Positions 1 through 6,294 of a stretch of 6,990 nucleotides of DNA are shown one piece after another. Positions within the stretch are counted from its first letter, which is position 1, and every line of letters begins with the position of its first letter. Under the pieces are notes generated by a model that ran no database searches, was not told where the DNA came from, and saw only the letters and a program-made list of their open reading frames with translations. The DNA is from Candidatus Dormiibacterota bacterium (GTDB lineage Bacteria; Chloroflexota; Dormibacteria; Dormibacterales; Dormibacteraceae), in contig CATPBF010000015.1 of assembly GCA_955652585.1 (NCBI GenBank), positions 1 through 6,990 on the forward strand. Direction: 5' to 3'. The translations under genes and the position numbers were made by a program.

Positions 1-2925
1 TTCGAGCATCAGGCGCAGCCGCTCGAGCAGTGCGCCGTTGCCGTGGAGAACGGCGCCGCCGGCGATCAGGACGGCCTGCGAGTCGAGGAGCTTGCCGATC
101 CGGCGGAGCCCGTTCGCTACTACGACGGCCTGCAGCCCAACGTCCAGCTGGTCGCGGGCGCCTGGTCCGCCGCCGGCGCGCCGGCGGGGTACTACCCGAT
201 GACCGTGTCCCAGGTGCTGGCGGATCGGATCGGCCTCAAGCCCGGCGACACATACTGCTTGCGGCTGCCCAGAGTCCAGACCAACCGATTCGTGCCGTCG
301 ATCCCTGTGTGCTTCTTCCTCAGCGCCATCTGGACGCCCATTAGCGCAAGCGCGGATTACTGGGGCGGCGAGCCTCCGACAGGCTTCGTGCTCGAACGCG
401 AGGCGTACTTTGGCTTCCTTCCCTCGCTGATCCCCGTGCTGCCCCCGAACACATTATTTCGTCTCGAACCGTCAGCTGCGTACGGAGGCCAGTACTGGGC
501 TCCCGATCTGACGCGACTGCACGCGGCCGACGTGCCCAATGTCCGTACGACCCTGACCAGAGTCCAGGGCGAGTTCACGGTCGGTCGAAACCTCACTTTC
601 ATCACCGGCCTTCCGGACGCATTGCGTGCCTTCGAGGCACGCCTCGATAACGCCCGATTGGCGGGACTGCTGGTCCAGGTTTCCCTGCTGGCGATCGCCT
701 TCTACGCAGTCGGCTTGATGGGCGGCCTTTTCCTGGATGGCCAGCTGGCGGCGGTGGCGCTGTGGCGCGCGCGTGGCTGGTCCCGACGCAGGCTGTTCTG
801 GCTGCTGATGCTGCAGTTCGCGGTCATCTCCCTGCTGGCGGCACCGCTGGGACTGGCCCTCGCCTACAAAGCGGTCCAACTGTTGGCTGCCGGCGTCCTC
901 GGCCCGACCGCGCAGGTCTCGAGCGCCGACCTGCCCGGACTGGAGCCGGCGCTGGTCGCCGCCGTTGCCGCCGGGCTCGCGTTGCTCGGATGGCAGGCGG
1001 CCCGGGCGACTGATCGAGGACTGGTCGACGCGCGCCGCCAGGCCTCGCGGCCTGCGGCTCGCTCGTGGTGGCGGGCGCGCAATCTCGATCTCCTCCTGGC
1101 AGTGGTTGGCGCGGGCTTGCTCGGCTACGCGCATTTCTCCAGCGGAGCGACCACTACCTCCGACGTTGGCACCACCGATCCGGTCACCCTTCTACTGCCC
1201 GGCCTGGCGGTGGCACTGCTGGCGCCGGCCTCGTTGCGCCTGCTGGCCCTGGCGCCGCCGATCGTCGGCGGCCGAGGCCGCCCGCTGACCGGGACGCTGA
1301 CCGGGTGGCAGCTGCGCAGGCATGCAGACCAGCACGTCCGCCTGGCCCTCCTGCTTGCCTTCGCGATCGCCGTGGTCCTGTTCGCAACCACGTACGCGGC
1401 GACCGACCGCGCCAACGTCACCGACCGCACGGGCTACCAGGCCGGCACTGACGTGCGCGCCCTCTTTACCCTCACCGGCCAGCCGGCGCCGACCGTCACG
1501 GCCGCGAGCCTACCCGGGGTGGTCGCCTCTACGCAGCTCTATCGCAGCAGCGGCCGACCCGGCCAGCTCGGCGTAGACGCCACCATATTGGGCATCGACG
1601 GCGCCGGCGTCTTGGGCGCCGCCTGGCGAGGCGGGGCGCTCGGCTCAAGCCGCCTTGACACCCTCACCAAGCTGCTGGCCGATCGCGACCCGGACGGAAT
1701 CGTGGTCCCGGGCGAACCGCAGCAGCTTTCGTTGTGGGTCTACAGCTCGGGAATCGACGGCCGTTTGAGCGCGGGCCTGACGGACGGCCTGGGAGCGCCC
1801 GTCGCCGTCATCCTCGGAGACCTCTCGTTCAGCGGTTGGCAACAGCTGAGCGCGCCGATCAAGGCCACGAGCTATCCGCTGAAGATGCGCTCGCTGTCGA
1901 TTGTTCCGACAGGCATCAACCTGGCCGGCACCATTGCCCTGAGCGACCTCGCGGCCGGCGGCGTCGTGATCGAGAAGTTCGAGCAGCCCGACGGCTGGTG
2001 GCGGCAGACCGAGGGCATTGACGTCGCGGTCGCCAACCTGCCGACCGGCGCGAGCCAGTCTCACGATGGGCGGCCCGCTGTGGGCGCCGACGTTGACCTG
2101 TCCGGCGGCGCGATGTTGATGCGCCCGGCGCCGGGGCTCATGCCACTGCCCGCCATCGTGGCGGCCGGCACTCTCGAACAGATGGGCATCGGAATGGGGC
2201 GGCCATTCACTTTGCGTATGGAGTCGACCGACGTGCCGATGATTGCGGTCGGCTCGATCGACTACTTCCCCACGCTCTATCCGGGCGTCGACGACTTCCT
2301 GCTGGTGCCGCGGCTGGGTCTCCTCGACCGGCTGACGCTCGGCGGCTCGATCAACGCGTACGCCAATGAGGTGTGGCTCCGAGTGGCCGGCCCTACGGCC
2401 AAGGTCACATCCACCATCCAGGACACGATGCGAGGTTCGCTGATCGACCTAGTCGATCGGCAGCAGCTGGAGGCGGCCGCGATCCAGGATCCGCTTCGGC
2501 AGAGCCTGCACGCGGAGCTGCTGATCGGGTTTCTCGCCGCGGTGGCGATCGTCGTGGTCGCGTTTGGGCTGCACTTCCTGGCGGTTACCCACGGCCGCGT
2601 GGCCGAGTTCGCGATCCTGCAGGCCAACGGCCTCCCGTGGAGGAGGGTGCGTCGCGGCTTGATCGCCGAACAGTTCATCCTGCTGGCGTACGGCCTCCTC
2701 GTGGGCGCTGCGATGGGCCTGCTGCTGTCGTGGGTGATCCTGCCCGAACTCCACCTCGGCACGGCGGCCAGCGACCTGACCCCGCCCACAATCCTGGTGG
2801 TCGACCGGGCGACTGCCGTCTCCGCGGCAGTCGGCATTGCGGTCGCATGCCTGTTGGCCGGACAGGTGGCCGCGCGCGTGGGCGGCCGCTTCCAGCTCGT
2901 CCGTCAGCTGAGGGACCTGGCGTGA
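1..2925 (+). CDS. FtsX/MacB-type ABC transporter permease with two FtsX domains (5' partial)
   Basis: Inner-membrane permease of an ABC transporter in the FtsX/MacB superfamily. The reading frame is open from base 1, so the true start lies upstream and the GTG at 43 is not credible. Numbering from that GTG, residues 1-206 are an extracytoplasmic MacB-like domain whose preceding helix is missing. Helices follow near 207-232, 251-286, 304-322, 348-365, 381-408 and 434-457. A second large ectodomain spans about 458-825, and three more helices lie near 826-849, 878-900 and 925-946. The two FtsX modules are recognisable by the basic cytoplasmic segment between helices (ALWRARGWSRRRLFWLL and ILQANGLPWRRVRRGLI). 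With the lost first helix this makes about ten helices, so one chain supplies both halves of the channel. The stop codon overlaps the GTG of the next gene. Substrate cannot be read from the sequence; lipid, lipoprotein, peptide or antibiotic handling are all possible for this family. Confidence 0.9.
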   Translation, partial: FEHQAQPLEQCAVAVENGAAGDQDGLRVEELADPAEPVRYYDGLQPNVQLVAGAWSAAGAPAGYYPMTVSQVLADRIGLKPGDTYCLRLPRVQTNRFVPSIPVCFFLSAIWTPISASADYWGGEPPTGFVLEREAYFGFLPSLIPVLPPNTLFRLEPSAAYGGQYWAPDLTRLHAADVPNVRTTLTRVQGEFTVGRNLTFITGLPDALRAFEARLDNARLAGLLVQVSLLAIAFYAVGLMGGLFLDGQLAAVALWRARGWSRRRLFWLLMLQFAVISLLAAPLGLALAYKAVQLLAAGVLGPTAQVSSADLPGLEPALVAAVAAGLALLGWQAARATDRGLVDARRQASRPAARSWWRARNLDLLLAVVGAGLLGYAHFSSGATTTSDVGTTDPVTLLLPGLAVALLAPASLRLLALAPPIVGGRGRPLTGTLTGWQLRRHADQHVRLALLLAFAIAVVLFATTYAATDRANVTDRTGYQAGTDVRALFTLTGQPAPTVTAASLPGVVASTQLYRSSGRPGQLGVDATILGIDGAGVLGAAWRGGALGSSRLDTLTKLLADRDPDGIVVPGEPQQLSLWVYSSGIDGRLSAGLTDGLGAPVAVILGDLSFSGWQQLSAPIKATSYPLKMRSLSIVPTGINLAGTIALSDLAAGGVVIEKFEQPDGWWRQTEGIDVAVANLPTGASQSHDGRPAVGADVDLSGGAMLMRPAPGLMPLPAIVAAGTLEQMGIGMGRPFTLRMESTDVPMIAVGSIDYFPTLYPGVDDFLLVPRLGLLDRLTLGGSINAYANEVWLRVAGPTAKVTSTIQDTMRGSLIDLVDRQQLEAAAIQDPLRQSLHAELLIGFLAAVAIVVVAFGLHFLAVTHGRVAEFAILQANGLPWRRVRRGLIAEQFILLAYGLLVGAAMGLLLSWVILPELHLGTAASDLTPPTILVVDRATAVSAAVGIAVACLLAGQVAARVGGRFQLVRQLRDLA
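2911..2915 (+). promoter_or_regulatory. Ribosome binding site deciding the GTG start of the first ATPase
   Basis: AGGGA lies six bases before the GTG at 2922, inside the last codons of the permease gene. It supports the GTG start over the far-upstream in-frame ATG at 2373, which would bury 549 bases inside the permease gene. The GTG also forms a GTGA stop/start overlap, a usual sign of translational coupling. Confidence 0.65.
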
Positions 2926-3794
2926 CCCAGCCGCTGGTCGAGTGCGAGGGCCTGGTCCATATCTACAAGACGGCCGAGCTCGAGGTGGTGGCCCTCCAGG
3001 GCCTCGACCTGAGGGTTGAGTCCGGCGAGATGGTCGCGATCGCGGGCCGGAGCGGCAGCGGCAAGACCACGTTGATGAACCTGCTGGCCGGGGTAGAGCC
3101 TCCGAGCGCAGGAGCGGCACGCGTGGCCGGGCACGACCTCGCTCGGATGGACGATCGCGAGCGTGACCGCTACCGCCGCGAGGTGGTCGGCTATTTGCTG
3201 CAGCATTCGCTGGCCAACCTGGCCCTCGACCTGACCGTCATCCAGAACGTGCAAGTGCCGATGATCGCCGGCGGGCCTCGGCGGCGCGGCTCTCGAGCCC
3301 GCAAGCTCCTCGAAAAGTTGGGCCTGGGCGGTCAGGCCCGCCTTCGCCCAGCCCAGCTGACCGGCGCCGAGGCCCAGCGCCTGGCTCTGGCGGTCGCCCT
3401 GGCCAACGAGCCACGCCTCCTGCTCGCCGACGAGCCCACGGCCGAGTTGGACGGAGCCAGCGCCCGAGACCTATTGGACGACCTGACGAGCCTGCTCCGG
3501 AACCTTGGCACGGCCGCGATCATGGTCACGCACGACCAGCAGCTGGAGCGGCACGTCGACCGCGTGATTCAGATCCGGGACGGCCGGACCAGCACGGAGA
3601 AGCGCTGGCTGGCGCGGCCGAATGGGGACCGGCAAGTCGCCGACGAGCTGGTGATACTGGACCGCGCGGGACGCCTGCAGCTGCCCCGAGCCCATGTCGA
3701 GAAGCTGGGCCTGCGCGACCGTGTGCGGGTTCACCTCGAAGACGATTCGATCCGGATCACGCCCGCTGAACCAAGCCCCGATGCCGACTCCTGA
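2922..3794 (+). CDS. ABC transporter ATP-binding protein with degenerate signature and AbrB-like C-terminal tail
   Basis: Cytoplasmic ATPase (290 aa) of the MacB/LolD type that should drive the upstream permease. Visible motifs are the A-loop aromatic Y15, Walker A GRSGSGKTT (42-50), Q-loop Q94 in YLLQ, Walker B LLLADE (166-171, catalytic E171), D-loop around 175-178 and H-loop H204 in VTHD. The signature is LTGAEAQR (146-153) instead of LSGGEQQR, and the usual following IARAL is LAVAL. LolD-type ATPases end near residue 230. Here about 55 more residues follow, and 242-281 read like an AbrB/SpoVT swapped hairpin: a short strand, D247-R-A-G-R-L-Q-L-P255, a helix ending in LGL (262-264), then RVRVHLEDD and IRITP. 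The start is GTG at 2922 (GTGA overlap, good Shine-Dalgarno). It overlaps the next gene by 14 bases. The ATPase assignment is certain; the tail assignment rests on pattern alone. Confidence 0.93.
   Translation: MTQPLVECEGLVHIYKTAELEVVALQGLDLRVESGEMVAIAGRSGSGKTTLMNLLAGVEPPSAGAARVAGHDLARMDDRERDRYRREVVGYLLQHSLANLALDLTVIQNVQVPMIAGGPRRRGSRARKLLEKLGLGGQARLRPAQLTGAEAQRLALAVALANEPRLLLADEPTAELDGASARDLLDDLTSLLRNLGTAAIMVTHDQQLERHVDRVIQIRDGRTSTEKRWLARPNGDRQVADELVILDRAGRLQLPRAHVEKLGLRDRVRVHLEDDSIRITPAEPSPDADS
3645..3764 (+). other. AbrB/SpoVT-like C-terminal domain encoded within the first ATPase
   Basis: Residues about 242-281 of the ATPase follow the pattern strand - D-x-x-G-R-(hydrophobic)-x-L-P - helix - LG(L/I) - x-x-R/D-x-V - strand - acidic turn - strand. 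This is the layout of the short swapped-hairpin domain found in AbrB-type DNA-binding and antitoxin proteins. In those proteins the domain works as an intertwined dimer. Here it could dimerise the ATPase, bind the permease or bind nucleic acid; the sequence does not decide. No other part of a DNA-binding regulator is present. Confidence 0.6.
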
Positions 3795-4488
3795 GATCGT
3801 GCGCGTCGCCGGCGTGACCAAGGGTTTCGCGGCTTCGGGCGGGCGAGGGCGCACTGAGGCGGTGCGGGGTGTGGACTTTGCGTTCGGCGAGGGCGAGCTG
3901 GTCGTGCTCCTGGGTCGTTCAGGCGCCGGCAAGAGCACGCTCCTGAGTCTGGTGGGGGGCCTCGATTCTCCGGACGCGGGAACGATATCGGTGGCTGGAC
4001 AGGACATCGGGCGGCTCCGCGGGCGGGCGCGCGAAGAGTACCTCCGCAGCACTGTCGGCTGGGTGTTCTCGAGCGCGGGCTTGCTGCCGCTGCTGAGCGC
4101 GCTCGAAAACGTCTGGCTGGCCGCGCGCCTGCTCGGCCATCGTGACTCGGTGGCGCGAAGAGAGGCTCTCCAAGCTCTGGATGCGGTCGGGCTCGGCCCG
4201 CGGGCGGGGCACCGCGCGGCCGAGCTCTCGGGGGGTGAGCAGCAGCGTGTCGCCCTCGCCCGGGCGCTGGTCAAGAAACCGGTCCTGCTCCTGGCCGACG
4301 AGCCGACGGCACAGCTCGACAGCGAGACCGGCAGGTCGGTTCTCGACGCGATGCGCGAGGCCACCCGCTCGGGCACCGCGATCCTGCTGGCCACCCACGA
4401 CCAGGCTGTGGTCGAGGTTGCGGATCGGGTGCTGTCGATGGAGGACGGGCGGCTGGCCGAGCCGACGCCGGCGCCGACAATTCCCTAG
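3781..4488 (+). CDS. ABC transporter ATP-binding protein, LolD/MacB type, with Q-loop glutamine replaced by serine
   Basis: Second cytoplasmic ATPase of the operon (235 aa, usual length for LolD/FtsE-type subunits). Motifs: A-loop aromatic F16, Walker A GRSGAGKST (45-53), signature LSGGEQQR (149-156), Walker B VLLLADE (168-174, catalytic E174), D-loop QLDS (178-181) and H-loop H206 in ATHD. The Q-loop segment reads VGWVFSSAGLLP, where relatives have GFVFQSFNLLP, so S97 (codon 4069-4071) stands where a near-invariant glutamine is expected. The ATG at 3781 was chosen because homology to ABC ATPases begins right after it; an in-frame ATG at 3694 would add 29 residues with no family resemblance. 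No Shine-Dalgarno precedes 3781, so translation probably depends on coupling to the upstream gene, which ends 14 bases inside this one. Likely partner of the AbrB-tailed ATPase in a heterodimer. Confidence 0.92.
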   Translation: MPTPEIVRVAGVTKGFAASGGRGRTEAVRGVDFAFGEGELVVLLGRSGAGKSTLLSLVGGLDSPDAGTISVAGQDIGRLRGRAREEYLRSTVGWVFSSAGLLPLLSALENVWLAARLLGHRDSVARREALQALDAVGLGPRAGHRAAELSGGEQQRVALARALVKKPVLLLADEPTAQLDSETGRSVLDAMREATRSGTAILLATHDQAVVEVADRVLSMEDGRLAEPTPAPTIP

Positions 4489-4501
4489 CCAGAGGGTTTT
4501 G

Positions 4502-4522
4502 CACAGGCTGTCCACACCTGTG
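4502..4522. repeat. Short inverted repeat after the ABC operon
   Basis: CACAGG (4502-4507) and CCTGTG (4517-4522) are perfect 6-base inverted arms around a 9-base loop, 14 bases past the stop of the second ATPase. No T-run follows on either strand, so it is not a convincing intrinsic terminator. It could be a weak hairpin, a binding site or chance. The rest of the 87-base gap (4489-4575) between the two convergent genes shows nothing else I can name. Confidence 0.35.
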
Positions 4523-4575
4523 GTCGCCTGGCGGGGATGTGCCGCCTACCGGCGAAGCCACGAGCAGGCTACGCG

Positions 4576-4950
4576 CTAGTCGCTGTCGCCGCCCTTCCTA
4601 GAACGGGACCCCGAGGGCTCCCGGCTAGTCATCCGAATCGAGAGTGGGGGTGGCGCGCCCACGAGCCGCTCGAACGCCGACTCGAGGAGGCGCTTGGCCT
4701 GGTACAGATTGACCGCCCACCCCACCCCAAATACGCGATCGCTGAGCAGGCGGTCGGATTCAGGGTTCCAGTAAGCCGTCCGTATGCGTTCCCATGTAGG
4801 TGGTCGAAAGTCATAGGGCACGACGCCCCCGACCTTGCCGTGCCACGTGCGCTCATCTTCCGGCTTGGATAGCTCGGTCGCGACCGCGGCCAGGAAGAGG
4901 CCGACGACGGCGATCCGGAGCAGGCGGCGTAGCCCGCGCAAAGTACGCAT
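4576..4950 (-). CDS. Small membrane-anchored protein with DUF5808-like motif
   Basis: A 124-residue protein of unknown function. The N-terminus is basic (seven Arg within the first 12 residues region, MRTLRGLRRLLR), followed by one hydrophobic helix at about 13-25, suggesting a single-pass anchor or uncleaved signal. A conserved-looking block follows, with W36-HGKVGG, VPYDFRPP (44-51) and then W61-N-P-x3-R67-L near F74-G-x-G-W78-x-V-N-L82. The last block matches what I remember of DUF5808 (NPxDxRxF then GxGWTLNF). The C-terminal 40 residues are basic, Ser/Gly-rich and probably disordered. The ATG at 4950 was chosen because the 29 residues upstream in frame lack family-like character and would overlap the divergent yvcK start. 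No Shine-Dalgarno is visible before it. It is convergent with the ABC operon and divergent from yvcK. I am fairly sure the gene is real, less sure of the family. Confidence 0.7.
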   Translation of the reverse strand: MRTLRGLRRLLRIAVVGLFLAAVATELSKPEDERTWHGKVGGVVPYDFRPPTWERIRTAYWNPESDRLLSDRVFGVGWAVNLYQAKRLLESAFERLVGAPPPLSIRMTSREPSGSRSRKGGDSD

Positions 4951-5019
4951 ACTGGCTGATGGAAGAGTAGTCCAACGATAACCTTGCACGTCTTGAAACC
5001 GTTGCTGCAGGTGGGGTAA
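4951..5019. promoter_or_regulatory. Divergent intergenic region between the DUF5808-like gene and yvcK
   Basis: These 69 bases separate two divergently transcribed starts, so by position they should hold the promoters of both genes. I cannot point to a convincing -35/-10 pair on either strand, and the region is too short for two well-separated sigma-70 promoters. The promoters may overlap or lie partly inside the coding sequences. Assignment is by position only. Confidence 0.4.
5009..5014 (+). promoter_or_regulatory. Ribosome binding site of yvcK
   Basis: AGGTGG (one mismatch from AGGAGG) ends five bases before the ATG at 5020. This supports that ATG, and so supports the extra N-terminal membrane domain being translated rather than a shorter soluble form. 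Confidence 0.65.
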
Positions 5020-6294
5020 ATGGCCACCAGGCTCCAATCGAAGACTAACTGGCTGCGCTGGCTCACGCCTGGTCTCGAGATCAAGCGCTGGCTTCTGCTG
5101 CTCATGGTCTCCGAGCTCGTGGTGGTGCTTGGATTCGCCTACTTCCTCAAGGCCTTTTACGAGACAGCCACCCTACCGTCTCAGTTCTATTACATAACCC
5201 TGCAGTTCTGGCCCCATTGGGCGCGCGCGATCATCTTCGGAACCCTTGGCCTGGGTCTCCTGCTCTTCAGCTACGTGAAGCTGACCCAATCCGTCCTGGG
5301 CCCGTTCCTGCCCGGCAACAGCACGAGCAGCATCGTCGACGTGATCCACGCGTTCCGATTGAAGGGCCGCGGTCCGCGAATCGTTGCCATCGGGGGCGGC
5401 ACCGGGCTCAGCTCGCTGCTCCGCGGCCTCAAGACCTACACCTCGAACCTTTCGGTCATCGTCACGGTGGCCGACGACGGCGGCTCCTCCGGCCGGCTCC
5501 GTGACGAGTACCGCATCCTCCCGCCCGGAGACTTCCGCCAGTGCCTGATCGCGCTGGCGGATGCCGAGCCGCTGATGAAGCAGCTGTTCGACCATCGGTT
5601 CAAAGAGGGATCGCTCGACGGCCATTCGTTCGGCAACCTCTTCATCATGGCCATGGCTGACGTGACCGGAAACTTCGAGCACGCCCTGCGTGAGTCGGGC
5701 AAGGTGCTCGCTGTCAAAGGCACGATCGTGCCCTCGACGCTCCAGGACGTCACCCTCGTGGCATCGATCAACGGACATACCGTCGAAGGCGAGTCGAAGA
5801 TCCCACAGCAGAACGCTCCCATCACCCAGGTGTTCCTGAAACCAGACGGAGCCCAGGTGAATCCCGAAGCCGCGCAGGCGATCCTCAACGCGGAGCTCGT
5901 CGTGATCGGCCCGGGTTCGCTCTACACGTCCATCCTCCCGAACCTGCTGGTGGAAGGAATGGTCGAGGCGATCAAGGCATCGCCGGCGCTGAAGGTGCTT
6001 ATCTGCAACTTGGCGTCCCAGAAGGGCGAGACCGAAGGCTACTGCGTCGATGACTACCTGCGGGTGATCCGCGAGCACGTGGGCTCGAACATCTTCGACT
6101 TCGTCCTCGTCAACTCGAACCACTCGCACATGCCCACCGGGGGGCAGTCGCAGGTCATCTTCAGGTCGGAGGACGCGACCAAGCACCCCGAGGTGCGATT
6201 CATCCCCGCCGACGTCGTCAACGTCCGCTTGCCGTCCCACCACGACCCCGACAAGCTGGCCCGGGCGATCATGCGGAGGGTCTGGCAGGCTTAG
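5020..6294 (+). CDS. yvcK: YvcK/CofD-like UDP-sugar-binding protein with N-terminal membrane anchor
   Basis: YvcK-family protein (424 aa). In Bacillus and mycobacteria (YvcK/CuvA) relatives bind UDP-GlcNAc, are needed on gluconeogenic carbon sources and affect cell shape and peptidoglycan synthesis. The catalytic-fold part starts near residue 119 and shows the nucleotide-binding loop GGGTGLS (125-131), ADDGGSSGRLR (151-161), PPGDFRQC (168-175), HSFGNLF, and GPGSLYTS (297-304), all hallmarks of the family. B. subtilis YvcK is about 317 aa, so about 107 residues are extra at the N-terminus. These hold two hydrophobic helices at about 24-43 and 68-87, separated by a 24-residue loop. The start WLTPGLEIKRW and the positive residues at 22-23 suggest that both termini are cytoplasmic, with the sugar-nucleotide domain tethered to the inner face of the membrane. 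The ATG at 5020 has a good Shine-Dalgarno. The usual rapZ and whiA neighbours are absent within the window. The 3' end overlaps the convergent PAP2 gene by 26 bases. Confidence 0.93.
   Translation: MATRLQSKTNWLRWLTPGLEIKRWLLLLMVSELVVVLGFAYFLKAFYETATLPSQFYYITLQFWPHWARAIIFGTLGLGLLLFSYVKLTQSVLGPFLPGNSTSSIVDVIHAFRLKGRGPRIVAIGGGTGLSSLLRGLKTYTSNLSVIVTVADDGGSSGRLRDEYRILPPGDFRQCLIALADAEPLMKQLFDHRFKEGSLDGHSFGNLFIMAMADVTGNFEHALRESGKVLAVKGTIVPSTLQDVTLVASINGHTVEGESKIPQQNAPITQVFLKPDGAQVNPEAAQAILNAELVVIGPGSLYTSILPNLLVEGMVEAIKASPALKVLICNLASQKGETEGYCVDDYLRVIREHVGSNIFDFVLVNSNHSHMPTGGQSQVIFRSEDATKHPEVRFIPADVVNVRLPSHHDPDKLARAIMRRVWQA
6269..6294. other. 26-base tail-to-tail overlap of yvcK and the PAP2 gene
   Basis: The last eight codons and stop of yvcK (TAG at 6292-6294) are also the complement of the last codons and stop of the PAP2 gene (TGA on the minus strand, 6271-6269). 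Each protein keeps a sensible C-terminus: MRRVWQA for YvcK, KPARPSA for PAP2. There is no room for a terminator between the genes, so each transcript must end inside the other gene, making antisense 3' ends. Confidence 0.85.

Noticed and set aside
43..45. GTG as the start of the permease gene
   Set aside because: The frame is open from base 1, there is no Shine-Dalgarno, and this start would leave the ectodomain without its preceding membrane helix. The gene is cut by the window edge.
2373..2921. N-terminal extension of the first ATPase starting at the ATG at 2373
   Set aside because: It would lie entirely inside the permease gene in another frame. Its product is Arg/Pro/Gly-rich with no family resemblance, and ABC homology begins right after the GTG at 2922.
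3694..3780. Upstream ATG for the second ATPase
   Set aside because: The added 29 residues do not resemble any ATPase N-terminus and overlap the AbrB-like tail coding region in another frame.
3471..4394. Long minus-strand open frame (307 codons) opposite the two ATPases
   Set aside because: Its product is Ser/Arg/Ala/Pro-rich with low complexity, as expected of an antisense frame in GC-rich DNA. The plus strand holds unmistakable ABC motifs.
4537..4872. Plus-strand open frame of 111 codons opposite the DUF5808-like gene
   Set aside because: It has no Shine-Dalgarno and no recognisable motif, whereas the opposite strand encodes an anchor helix and a conserved-looking block.
4993..5022. TTGAAA with TAAATG 18 bases downstream as a promoter for yvcK
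   Set aside because: Transcription would begin inside the coding region, after the ATG and its good Shine-Dalgarno, so it cannot make the full transcript.
5173..6243. Long minus-strand open frame (356 codons) opposite yvcK
   Set aside because: Its product is an Asp/Arg/Val/His-rich mirror of yvcK codons with no domain logic. The plus strand carries all YvcK motifs.
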